Notes: generated from the letters alone by a model not told the origin. A stretch of DNA of 19,949 nucleotides from VRUE01 sp035605155 (GCA_035605155.1 DATNHC010000055.1:1-19949), one strand, 5' to 3'. Shown: positions 5,211 to 11,865, numbered from the stretch's first letter. Numbers and translations are program-made.

Positions 5211-6728
5211 GTTTGGCTCGGAGCCCGGTAGGTCGGACGTGCCTGGCTCTGCAGGGAAGGAGCCGGAGGCGTCCGCCGCGACGACGACTCCACGCTTCAG
5301 CAGCTCGCGGGTGGTCGTCACCGCATCCGCTCGGGCGCGCTCCTCATCGATGTCATAGCGCGCCCGCAGCGCGCCGGCCGCATCGGCGAGCGTGCCGCCG
5401 TCGAGGGCATCCATGATCACGCTGCCGGACTCGTTCAGCCGCAGGTAGCTGCCGTCGCCGACCAGTCGCACGAAGCGCTGCCGGGGGCTGCCCGACCAGC
5501 GCAGCGGCGCGTGCCGGTATCGCCGCCGGCCGGCCAGCTCCCGCACCTTCGCCCGAGCCTCCAAAAGCTCCTGAGCCGGGTCGACCGCTGGAGGGGGAGT
5601 GGGCTCTGGAACCTTCGCTTCCCGTCCTGAACGCGTCGGCTTTGAGAGGTCAGTCGGGCCCGACTCGCCGGAACCTCCCCCGTTCCGCCGAGGCGGGCCC
5701 GACTGACCACCCACTAGGGAGAGCTCATCATCGAGGTAGGCGATGAGGTCCGACTTGCGCAGATCCTCCGGTCCCTTCATCGCGTCTGCCCAGCGATTGA
5801 TCCGCTCGTCGTCCCAGCCCTCGCGGATCGCCGCCCAGCAGGTCTCGACCCCGTCGCGGATTGCATTGCCGAAGCGGAAGGGCCGCAGCGAGTCGGGCCG
5901 CACGTCCCCGTTGGGCCGCACGAGAAAGCTGCCGGGCGCGGCCCGTCCCTGCAGGCTGAGGCCGCCGCCGGTACCGGGCTGGACCTGGATTCGCATCACC
6001 TCACCACGCCGCCGCCGGAAGTCCTCGGCCGCCCCGTCCCGGGCGCGTCGCGAGACCTTCCACTCGCCGCCCCGCGCGGCTGCGCCGGTCACCACCACCG
6101 GTGTCATCCGCACCCAGGGCACGCCCAGCGTCCACATCTGCTCGAGGAAATCGGGGACGCCGTCCTCATTGCCGGGCGTGACCACGTGCACGACGCAGAC
6201 GCCGACCCCGGCGCCAAGCAGCTGGTCGATGCCCTCGACAGCCCGCCGCCAGCTGCCGGGGACCCCGCGCGATCCGTCGTGCAATCCGGCACGCGCGCCG
6301 TCGAGCGAGACGTGGGCGGTTACGCCGGCCAAGGCCCCGAGTCGGCTCGCCACCTCCTCGTCGACGAACCAGCCGTTTGTGTTCAGCGTCACCCCGGCGC
6401 CTGCCGAGGACAGCGTCTCGATCAGCTCGAGGGTCAGCTCCCGGCGCAGGAACGGCTCGCCCCCGGTTACGACCGCCTCGACGATCCCCAAATCGAGCGA
6501 CTCGCGCACCACTTGGCGCCACTCGTCGTCACTGAGCTCCGCCGTGCGCTGCAGCGTGTGTCGCGGAGAGTCCGTGTAGCAGAAGCCGCAGCGCAGGTTG
6601 CAGGCGTAGGTGATCTCGAGCTTCGCCCCGATCGGCCGCTCGGGCGCGGCAAGGAGGCTGCGCGGCGGGCGCCGCCCAAGGCGCCAGAGCAGTCTCCCCA
6701 AGGTGAAGCTGTCCTCGCGCCTGCGCAT
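5205..6728 (-). CDS. Radical SAM RiPP maturase with fused C-terminal PqqD domain (507 aa)
   Basis: A radical SAM enzyme expected to modify the two small peptides encoded just upstream. The SAM cluster motif is C43-x3-C47-x2-C50 (YACNLRCGFCYT); GGEP at 89-92, TLNTNGW (114-120) and SLDGAR (141-146) follow the family order. Residues 267-310 (FLVRPNGDVRPD, FGNAIRDG, W) keep the outline of a SPASM/twitch domain but lack its cysteines, so an auxiliary cluster is unlikely. A low-complexity linker (341-382) leads to a PqqD-like domain at about 420-483 (YLRLNESGSVIMDALDGGT, then the helix-rich end ...LLKRGVVV), the module that binds leader peptides. The ATG follows GGGGGA 5 bases upstream. It is last of hprK-like/peptide A/peptide B/this gene. 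The reaction (C-C crosslink, epimerisation or other) cannot be read from the sequence. Confidence 0.9.
   Translation of the reverse strand: MRRREDSFTLGRLLWRLGRRPPRSLLAAPERPIGAKLEITYACNLRCGFCYTDSPRHTLQRTAELSDDEWRQVVRESLDLGIVEAVVTGGEPFLRRELTLELIETLSSAGAGVTLNTNGWFVDEEVASRLGALAGVTAHVSLDGARAGLHDGSRGVPGSWRRAVEGIDQLLGAGVGVCVVHVVTPGNEDGVPDFLEQMWTLGVPWVRMTPVVVTGAAARGGEWKVSRRARDGAAEDFRRRRGEVMRIQVQPGTGGGLSLQGRAAPGSFLVRPNGDVRPDSLRPFRFGNAIRDGVETCWAAIREGWDDERINRWADAMKGPEDLRKSDLIAYLDDELSLVGGQSGPPRRNGGGSGESGPTDLSKPTRSGREAKVPEPTPPPAVDPAQELLEARAKVRELAGRRRYRHAPLRWSGSPRQRFVRLVGDGSYLRLNESGSVIMDALDGGTLADAAGALRARYDIDEERARADAVTTTRELLKRGVVVAADASGSFPAEPGTSDLPGSEPNG
5648..5708. repeat. Near-perfect 61-bp hairpin inside the radical SAM gene
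   Basis: Two 27-base arms around a 7-base loop pair at 25 of 27 positions. The outer 14 are perfect (GGTCAGTCGGGCCC with GGGCCCGACTGACC); GGAAC/GTTCC closes the loop. It encodes residues 341-361, the start of the Gly/Ser/Pro-rich linker between the SPASM-like remnant and the PqqD domain. It looks like an inserted palindromic element kept in frame. Confidence 0.75.
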
Positions 6729-6736
6729 CTCAGTCC

Positions 6737-6768
6737 CCCGGGCGGCCGCCGTGGCGGTGCCGCCCGGG
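6737..6768 (-). promoter_or_regulatory. Hairpin between peptide genes and maturase
   Basis: In the 50 bases between the peptide B stop and the radical SAM start, CCCGGGCGGC and GCCGCCCGGG form a perfect 10-bp stem, with CGCC/GGCG pairing again in the 12-base loop. The 3' arm runs directly into the GGGGGA ribosome binding site of the maturase. No U-run follows. A likely role is partial attenuation, or 3'-end protection of the short peptide mRNA, so that more substrate than enzyme is made. Confidence 0.55.
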
Positions 6769-6778
6769 CACGGTGCAC

Positions 6779-6880
6779 CTAGAGCTGCGGTTGACTGATG
6801 CCGGCGACGGTGCCGATCGGGTAGCCCTCGGCGTCGATCTCCTCGACGCTCGGCGGCTCATACGGGGTCGGATCGCTCAT
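6779..6880 (-). CDS. RiPP precursor peptide B (33 aa)
   Basis: A tiny gene recognised by similarity to its neighbour. It begins MSDPTPYEPPSVEEI, nearly the same as peptide A, and its tail DAEGYPIGTVAGISQPQL diverges while keeping G-x-P-[VI]-x-T-x-x-G. The shared, conserved N-terminal part would be the leader bound by the PqqD domains and the variable C-terminal part the core. Y-x-x-P-x-V resembles the Y-x-x-P leader motif bound by PqqD-type proteins in lasso peptide systems. The core has no Cys, Lys or Trp, which argues against sactipeptide, ranthipeptide or streptide chemistry. The stop of peptide A is 8 bases upstream; the ribosome binding site (AGAGAAG) is modest. The assignment rests on paralogy and neighbourhood. 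Confidence 0.8.
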   Translation of the reverse strand: MSDPTPYEPPSVEEIDAEGYPIGTVAGISQPQL

Positions 6881-6888
6881 CGCTTCTC

Positions 6889-6999
6889 TTAGCCGGGGAT
6901 CTGCAGGGTGGTTCCGGGGGCGGTGCTGACCGGCGCACCGTCGGTCTCGATCTCTTCGACGCTGGGCGGCTCGTAGGGCTGGGGCTGCGTGTCGCTCAC
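6889..6999 (-). CDS. RiPP precursor peptide A (36 aa)
   Basis: Starts at GTG, 5 bases after AAGGGAG. The leader reads MSDTQPQPYEPPSVEEI and the tail ETDGAPVSTAPGTTLQIPG. Aligned with peptide B, the leaders differ mainly by an extra T-Q-P-Q versus P-T before PYEPP, and codons differ at many synonymous positions, which supports selection on the protein. The core is rich in Thr/Ser/Pro/Gly and has no Cys. The Ser and Thr residues are conceivable targets for the HprK-like kinase encoded 51 bases upstream, as kinases of that family phosphorylate some lasso peptides; that is inference. There is no signal peptide, and no exporter or dedicated protease is visible within the window. Confidence 0.8.
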   Translation of the reverse strand: MSDTQPQPYEPPSVEEIETDGAPVSTAPGTTLQIPG

Positions 7000-7050
7000 T
7001 ATCTCTCCCTTGGATCTGGTTCCTCAATGAGGCGGATCTGCCGGCTGAGT

Positions 7051-7920
7051 CTAATCGCGGCGGGCGGCCTTGTCGAGCAGATCCAGCGAAGCCTCCGGCA
7101 GGGCGTCGAGGTCGTCCGGGAGGCTGGCGGTGAAGGCCGGCACGTCATTCAGCAGGCGGGCGAGCCCCGCGAAGGCCGCGGCGATTCCGGCACGACTTCC
7201 GGTGTGGATCAGGTTCGGTGTGAGCAGCGCCAAGGCGCGGTAAGGCTCCAGTGGCTTGACCTCGAGCGATGCGCCGCGCTCGCCAAGCAGGACGAGCGTG
7301 ACGACCCGGCCGGCCGCCGGCTCTCCCGGCCCGGGATCGGCCAGCAGCTCGCTGCGCTGGCGGCCGTTCCCATCTGCCCGGCGCACCCGCACCCCGCGGG
7401 CGCCCGGATGCGCGATCGGCCCCCTTGGATCGAGCTCGATCGCGATGCCGTCCTCGCTCAGCAGGCCGTAGCCCATCTCGCCCAGGACTCGGGCCAGCGT
7501 CGACTTGCCCCGCTGGGTTGGTCCGCAGAAGACGACTGCGCGCCCCTCTACCTCAACCGCGGCGGCGTGCAGGGCGAGGTCGCCGCGCATTGCCAAGAGG
7601 GTGCAGATCGCAGAGGAGGCGATCCGGTGCTCGAGCAGCTCTTCGTCCCCGCTCCCGGCCTCGACGCCGATCCGGCCCGCCTCTGGCTCGAGCAGGAAGC
7701 TGCCGGTCGGCGGCAGCTGCAGCAGGCAGGCATTGCAGTCGAGCTCGTATGACGCGTACCAGCAGCGACCGGCGTCATCGGTGAGCGTGCTGACCGGCTC
7801 GCCGTCAGCCGCGGGCAGCTCTGCCGCCTCGACTTTGAGTTTGCCCCGGCCCCCAGGCGCTGAGTTGAGGCGTCGCAGCTGGAGGTCGCTCTCGACCTCG
7901 AATCCATAGAGGCTCCCCAT
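7051..7920 (-). CDS. HPr kinase-like P-loop protein of the RiPP cluster (289 aa)
   Basis: The N-terminal part (YGFEVESDLQLRRL...) matches the leader of HprK-related proteins found beside PqqD genes. The kinase core follows: LHAAAVEVEGRAVVFCGPTQ (residues 117-136) with Walker A GPTQRGKST (133-141), then GYGLLSEDGIAIELDP (150-165), where HprK has S-D-D. Related proteins in some lasso peptide clusters phosphorylate the peptide's C-terminal Ser; bona fide HprK acts on HPr, but this protein lacks the HprK N-terminal domain and no PTS gene is near. The ATG start leaves only 21 bases to the divergent pqqD-like gene and has no ribosome binding site, so the message may be leaderless. It heads the operon with both peptides and the radical SAM enzyme. 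Target unknown. Confidence 0.85.
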   Translation of the reverse strand: MGSLYGFEVESDLQLRRLNSAPGGRGKLKVEAAELPAADGEPVSTLTDDAGRCWYASYELDCNACLLQLPPTGSFLLEPEAGRIGVEAGSGDEELLEHRIASSAICTLLAMRGDLALHAAAVEVEGRAVVFCGPTQRGKSTLARVLGEMGYGLLSEDGIAIELDPRGPIAHPGARGVRVRRADGNGRQRSELLADPGPGEPAAGRVVTLVLLGERGASLEVKPLEPYRALALLTPNLIHTGSRAGIAAAFAGLARLLNDVPAFTASLPDDLDALPEASLDLLDKAARRD

Positions 7921-7927
7921 CCGGTCG

Positions 7928-7934
7928 TAGGCTA
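7928..7934. promoter_or_regulatory. Overlapping divergent -10 elements (hprK-like / pqqD-like)
   Basis: The heptamer TAGGCTA contains TAGGCT on the plus strand and TAGCCT on the minus strand, each of TANNNT type and each exactly 8 bases before a start codon (GTG 7942; ATG 7920). No ribosome binding site stands before either start. This suggests two mutually exclusive leaderless promoters sharing one melting site. lpdA has the same TAGGCT plus 8 bases. Confidence 0.4.
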
Positions 7935-7941
7935 TGGAACC

Positions 7942-8229
7942 GTGGAGCTCGAGCAGATAGGAGCGGGGACGACCCTGCGGCGCACGGACCGCGCCGTGCA
8001 CGGCGAGCTTCCCGAGGAGACGGTGCTGCTCGACGTCGAGGCGGAGATCGCCGTGCGTCTCAACGCGACCGGCGCCTGGATCTGGGACCAGCTCGAGCAG
8101 CCACGCCGGGTGGATGAGCTGGCCGCCGGCCTCGCCCAGCGCTTCTCGATCGACCAGACCCGCGCCCTCGACGACGTCGTCGCCTTTGCCCGCGAGATGA
8201 CGCGGCGAGAATTGCTCGCTGCGTCCTAA
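7942..8229 (+). CDS. PqqD-family leader-peptide-binding protein (95 aa)
   Basis: A stand-alone RiPP recognition element of the PqqD type. TLRRTDRAVHGELPEETVLL is the beta-rich half, LDVEAEIAVRLNATGAWIWD contains the 'L-N-x-t-G-x-x-I-W' hallmark, and the rest (VDELAAGLAQRFSIDQTRAL...) is the helical half that completes the winged-helix fold. Such proteins hold the leader of a precursor and present it to the modifying enzyme. It starts at GTG without a visible ribosome binding site. Its TAA overlaps the lipA stop on the other strand by 4 bases (CTAA). Since the maturase already carries a PqqD domain, this second copy may serve the HprK-like kinase or a step encoded elsewhere. Confidence 0.88.
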   Translation: MELEQIGAGTTLRRTDRAVHGELPEETVLLDVEAEIAVRLNATGAWIWDQLEQPRRVDELAAGLAQRFSIDQTRALDDVVAFAREMTRRELLAAS

Positions 8230-9254
8230 CCGGCCAGCGCCCGCTCGGGCAGATTCTGGTCGGCGTGGTAGGAGCTGCGCACCAACGGGCCTGAGGCCAC
8301 CGACTCGAAGCCGAGCTCGTAGGCCGCCTTCTCCAGCGCCTCGAACTCCTCCGGGTGCCAGTAGCGGACCACCGGCAGGTGGTTTTCGGTCGGCCGCAGG
8401 TACTGGCCCACGGTCAGCACCTGGACGCGGTGCTCGCGCAGGATTCCGAACGCCTCGATCATCTCCTCGAAGGACTCGCCGAGGCCGACCATCAGCCCAG
8501 ACTTGGTGACGACCTCGCTGCCGCCCATCTCCTTGGCCATCCTCAGCACCCGCGCCGAGCGCAGGAACTTCGAGCCGCGCCGCGCCACCGGGTAGAGACG
8601 GGGCACGGTCTCGACGTTGTGGTTGAAGACGTCGGGTCGCTCGTGGATCACCTTGGCCAGCGGCATCTCCTGGCCGCGGAAGTCGGGGGTGAGGATCTCG
8701 ACCTTGCAGCCCGGCGCCTGCATGCGGATCGAGCGGATCACGCCGACGAAGGCGCTTGCCCCGTAGTCGGGCAGGTCGTCGCGGTCGACCGAGGTGACGA
8801 CCGCGTGGCGCAGCCCCATCCGCCTCACCTGATTGGCGACGCGCGCCGGCTCCAGCGGGTCGTTCCAGCTCGGCACGCCGGTCTTCACGTTGCAGAAGCC
8901 GCAGCGGCGAGTGCAGACGTCGCCGAGGATCATGAAGGTCGCCGTGCCGCGCTCCCAGCACTCGCCGACGTTGGGGCAGTTGGCCTCCTCGCAGACGGTG
9001 TGCAGGCGCTCGCTGCCGATCATCGACTTGAGACGCCGATAGGTGGGACCGCCGGGCGCCGGCACCTTCAACCAGGGCGGCTTGCGAGCGCGGCGGAAGG
9101 GGACGGTGTCGGCGCCCTCAGCTGCTCCGGTCCCGCCGGGCTTGGAACGCGAGCGGGTGACGTGGACACGTTCGGCGGGTGGGGAGGCGGTCGCCGTGGG
9201 TTGGCCGGCGTTGGCTGCAGGGTTGGTGAGTGGGTCGGCGTGCGTCTCGCTCAT
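8226..9254 (-). CDS. lipA: Lipoyl synthase LipA (342 aa)
   Basis: A radical SAM enzyme that inserts two sulfurs into protein-bound octanoyl chains, completing lipoate on E2 and other lipoyl domains. Both iron-sulfur clusters are present: auxiliary C88-x4-C93-x5-C99 (CEEANCPNVGECW) and SAM cluster C114-x3-C118-x2-C121 (CTRRCGFC), plus SVDRDDLPDYGA and the C-terminal RSSYHAD with the serine ligand. There is a 55-residue low-complexity N-terminal extension before PFRRARKPPWLKVP, unusual but in frame; a later start is possible. The ATG overlaps the lipB stop by 4 bases (ATGA), so LipB and LipA are translated as a pair. The gene ends head-on against the pqqD-like gene with no space for a separate terminator. 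Confidence 0.97.
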   Translation of the reverse strand: MSETHADPLTNPAANAGQPTATASPPAERVHVTRSRSKPGGTGAAEGADTVPFRRARKPPWLKVPAPGGPTYRRLKSMIGSERLHTVCEEANCPNVGECWERGTATFMILGDVCTRRCGFCNVKTGVPSWNDPLEPARVANQVRRMGLRHAVVTSVDRDDLPDYGASAFVGVIRSIRMQAPGCKVEILTPDFRGQEMPLAKVIHERPDVFNHNVETVPRLYPVARRGSKFLRSARVLRMAKEMGGSEVVTKSGLMVGLGESFEEMIEAFGILREHRVQVLTVGQYLRPTENHLPVVRYWHPEEFEALEKAAYELGFESVASGPLVRSSYHADQNLPERALAG

Positions 9255-10027
9255 GCGACGCCGAGCCTAGCGTTGTCGAGCCCGAGGTCGGCGGGGTCGG
9301 CGCTTGCGGGGATGCGCTGATGGATCTCGGCGTAGCGATCGACGATCGTGGCGGCGAACGCGTCGAGGTCCTGCTCGGCTCCCAGCTCGCGGCTCAGCGA
9401 GGTGACCTGGCAGCCGTTGATCCCGCAAGGCACGATCCACTCGAAGGGCTGCAGGTCGTTGTTGACGTTGATCGCCAGGCCGTGGGTGGTGATGCCGCGG
9501 CTGACGTGCAGGCCGATCGAGCCGATCTTGCGCGCCTCTTTGCCGGGCCGGCCGATGCCGTCTGCGTCCAGGGGGCTCTCGGCAAGACGCGCCGCCAGCC
9601 CGGGGGGCTCGCCCTCGGTCCAGACGCCGGTCAGGCCCTCGATCGTCGTCGCAACGACCCCTTGTCGGCCGAGACCCTCGATCGCCACCTGCTCGAGTCG
9701 GCGAACGTACTCGTGCACGTCATTGGCGTAGGGCTTCAGGTCGACGATCGGGTAGGCGACCAGCTGGCCGGGGCCGTGGTAGGTGACGCGCCCGCCGCGG
9801 TCGGTGTCGCGCACCTCGATCCCCTGCATCTCGTACCACTCGGTCGCCATCGGCAGCTCCTCCTCGCTCGAGCGGCGCCCGCGGGTGTAGACAGGCGGGT
9901 GCTCGAGCAGCAGCAGCACGTCTGGGATCGCCCCTTCCTGGCGAGCGTCGCGCAGCCAGCGCTGGGCGACCTCGGCCTCCTCGTAGGGGACGAGGCCGCA
10001 GCGGACGACGAGGAGTTCAGCGCTCAT
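9251..10027 (-). CDS. lipB: Octanoyltransferase LipB (258 aa)
   Basis: Transfers octanoyl from acyl carrier protein to the lipoyl-domain lysine, the first committed step of lipoate synthesis; product used by LipA. Motifs: LEHPPVYTRGR (41-51), DRGGRVTYHGPGQLVAYPI (77-94), the lysine motif ARKIGSIGLHV (165-175, K167) and PCGINGCQVTSL (200-211, catalytic C201). A short insertion (about 148-162) precedes the lysine motif. The start at ATG 10025-10027 is chosen because the family begins there; the frame upstream is arginine-rich and unlike LipB. It is divergent from the membrane protein gene, with 47 bases between starts. Its substrates, the E2 lipoyl domains, are encoded 2 kb away. Confidence 0.95.
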   Translation of the reverse strand: MSAELLVVRCGLVPYEEAEVAQRWLRDARQEGAIPDVLLLLEHPPVYTRGRRSSEEELPMATEWYEMQGIEVRDTDRGGRVTYHGPGQLVAYPIVDLKPYANDVHEYVRRLEQVAIEGLGRQGVVATTIEGLTGVWTEGEPPGLAARLAESPLDADGIGRPGKEARKIGSIGLHVSRGITTHGLAINVNNDLQPFEWIVPCGINGCQVTSLSRELGAEQDLDAFAATIVDRYAEIHQRIPASADPADLGLDNARLGVA

Positions 10028-10074
10028 TCTCGAAATCGTTGCACGGCGCCGCTCTATCCTTGGCGCCGTCCCCC

Positions 10075-11811
10075 ATGGTCCAGTCGAAGGCCCTCCGACC
10101 AGACTGGCTTCCCGCCGTCGCACTCAGCTCGCTGCTCGCCGCGGCGATGCTCGCCTGGAACCCGCAGGTCGGCGATCTCGCTGCCCAGGTCTTCCGCGCC
10201 GAGCTCTTCCAGCAGGCTGGCCTGGCGATCTGGAACGGCAGCTGGTACGGCGGCCACTACACCCTCACCTACAGCTTCCTCTTCCCACCGCTCGCGGCCA
10301 TGCTCGGGCCGCAGCTGGTCGGCACCGTCTCGGTGATCGCCTCCTCCTATCTCTTCGACCGGCTCGTCCGCGACCGCTGGGGCGAGGCGTCGCGCTGGGC
10401 AACCCTCTGGTTTGCCGCCGGCGTCGTCACGCTGCTCGCCGACGGCCAGCTCACCTTCGCGCTGGGGGTGGCGTTCGGCCTGGCGTCCCTGCGTGCCCTG
10501 CAAACCAGCCGGATCAAGCTCGCTCTTCTCGGTGCCGCCGCTTGCGCCCTCTCCAGCCCAGTTGCAGCCGTATTCCTGGCGGGAGTCCTGATCGCCGGCA
10601 CGGGGTCCGCCGTCGACTGGATCGGTCTCTCCCGCGGGTGGCGCGGACTCGGGGGGGCCGAGAACGGAGGCCCCGCCCCCGCCCGCAGGCCCCCCCGAGG
10701 TCGCGGCAGGACCCGTGGTCGAGCGCTTTCGGCAGACGACAGGATCAGCACCCCTGCCCTATGGACGGCATCCATCGCTCTCGCCCTGATACTGGTCCCA
10801 AACGTGCTCTTCCCGAGCGCCGGCCAGTTTCCCTTCGCCTTCTCCTCCTTTATCGCGATCCCGCTCTGGTGCGGGTCGGCGCTGTTCGTCACGCGGCAGC
10901 TGCGCGGCGAGGAGCGGCAGCTGCGCTGGGCGATCGTCGCCTACCTGCTCGTCTCGATCGTCATCTGGCTGGTCCCCAACCCGATGGGCGGCAACTCAGT
11001 TCGGCTCGGCGCCCTCTTCGGCGGCCCGGTCCTGGCTGCCGTGGTCCTGGCGCGCAGGCCGCGCGTCGCCCCCTGGTTTCTGGCCCTCTTCATGGCCGGC
11101 GGGCTCTACTGGCAGGTGACCGCCAGCGTCAGCCAGATTGCCCGCAGCGTTGGCGACCCCTCCACCTCGCGCGAGTACTTCCAGCCGGCGGCCGAGTGGC
11201 TGCGCGAGAACGCCGGGCCAGGGGTGCGGGTCGAGGTGCCGCCAACAGCCAACCACTGGGAGTCGGCTTATCTGGCCTCGCAGGTCGACCTGGCGCGAGG
11301 ATGGCTGCGGCAGCTCGACACTACCCGCGACGACATCTTCTACGGCGACGAGGAGCTGCTCAACCATGCTTCTTACCGGCACTGGCTGCGCAGCAACGCG
11401 ATCTCCTACGTCGCCCTGCCCGACGCGCCACCCGACTACTCCTCGGTCGGCGAGAGTCGTCTGATCCGCAGCGGGTCGCCCTATCTCGATCTGCGCTGGA
11501 GCTCAGCGCACTGGCGCATCTATGCAGTGCGCGATCCCGAGCCCCTGGTCGAGCCGATTGGGCCGGCGGCTGCGCAGCTGCTCTGGGTTGGTCGTCAGGG
11601 CCTCGCCCTCCAAGTGCAGCAGCCGGGCGACTTCCTCGTGCGCGTCAACTTCACGCCCTACTGGTCGATCGCCCGCGGCTCGGGCTGCATCATCCGCCGC
11701 GGCGAGTGGACCGTCGCCCGCGCCGCCCACCCCGGGGTGTTTCGGGTGGCTGCCGACTTCTCTGTGGGCCGAGCGTGGAACGCGGTGACTGGCGCGAGAA
11801 AGACGTGCTGA
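10075..11811 (+). CDS. Polytopic membrane protein, function unknown (578 aa)
   Basis: Numerous hydrophobic helices in the first 380 residues, for example LPAVALSSLLAAAMLAW, WATLWFAAGVVTLLADGQL, LALLGAAACALSSPVAAVFL, ASIALALILVPNVLF, WAIVAYLLVSIVIWLVP and VAPWFLALFMAGGLYWQV. A soluble C-terminal part follows (YFQPAAEWLRENAGPGVRVE, NHWESAYLA, LRSNAISYVALPD). An outward loop after helix 1 carries WNGSWYGGHYTLTYSFLFPP. This layout recalls GT-C-type glycosyltransferases and related actinobacterial membrane proteins (mannosyltransferase or O-antigen-polymerase-like), but no catalytic motif is secure. Residues 186-215 are a hydrophilic Arg/Gly/Pro insertion produced by a palindromic repeat between two membrane helices. 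Start ATG 10075-10077 lacks a clear ribosome binding site. Confidence 0.8.
   Translation: MVQSKALRPDWLPAVALSSLLAAAMLAWNPQVGDLAAQVFRAELFQQAGLAIWNGSWYGGHYTLTYSFLFPPLAAMLGPQLVGTVSVIASSYLFDRLVRDRWGEASRWATLWFAAGVVTLLADGQLTFALGVAFGLASLRALQTSRIKLALLGAAACALSSPVAAVFLAGVLIAGTGSAVDWIGLSRGWRGLGGAENGGPAPARRPPRGRGRTRGRALSADDRISTPALWTASIALALILVPNVLFPSAGQFPFAFSSFIAIPLWCGSALFVTRQLRGEERQLRWAIVAYLLVSIVIWLVPNPMGGNSVRLGALFGGPVLAAVVLARRPRVAPWFLALFMAGGLYWQVTASVSQIARSVGDPSTSREYFQPAAEWLRENAGPGVRVEVPPTANHWESAYLASQVDLARGWLRQLDTTRDDIFYGDEELLNHASYRHWLRSNAISYVALPDAPPDYSSVGESRLIRSGSPYLDLRWSSAHWRIYAVRDPEPLVEPIGPAAAQLLWVGRQGLALQVQQPGDFLVRVNFTPYWSIARGSGCIIRRGEWTVARAAHPGVFRVAADFSVGRAWNAVTGARKTC
10632..10718 (+). repeat. Palindromic in-frame element, copy 1 (87 bp)
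   Basis: Ends CCGCGGGT and ACCCGTGG. An internal perfect 12-bp stem CTCGGGGGGGCC/GGCCCCCCCGAG encloses GAGAACGGAGGCCCCG and more. It is almost identical, over the same 87 bases, to the reverse strand of copy 2. Its length is a multiple of three and it keeps the membrane protein frame open. Confidence 0.85.
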
Positions 11812-11813
11812 TC

Positions 11814-11865
11814 AATCGACTGATGAGTTAATGACCCTATAGGGGTGTCAAGTCGTCACTCGATT
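11814..11865. terminator. Bidirectional terminator-like inverted repeat
   Basis: AATCGACTGATGA (11814-11826) pairs at 11 of 13 positions with TCGTCACTCGATT (11853-11865), with the palindrome CCCTATAGGG at the centre. It fills the whole gap between the convergent membrane protein and pdhC genes. The T-rich ends suit a terminator used from both sides. Confidence 0.55.

Noticed and set aside
6779..7027. Single 82-residue reading of the peptide region
   Set aside because: It joins peptide B to an out-of-frame reading of peptide A. Two separate genes with matching MSD...YEPPSVEEI leaders and their own start signals explain it better.
6779..8229. Lasso peptide cluster
   Set aside because: HprK-like kinase, PqqD and Y-x-x-P leaders fit, but there is no asparagine-synthase-like cyclase or transglutaminase-type protease, and the cores after the conserved Thr are too short.
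7051..8961. 636-codon minus-strand frame that would extend the HprK-like protein through pqqD into lipA
   Set aside because: The extra 347 residues are antisense to the pqqD-like gene and a shifted reading of lipA; the kinase domain begins at the internal ATG 7920.
10542..11831. 429-codon plus-strand frame sharing a 26-residue stretch with a minus-strand frame at 12443-12709
   Set aside because: Not a protein family: the identity is caused by the palindromic repeat in both places. It was the clue that led to the repeat family.
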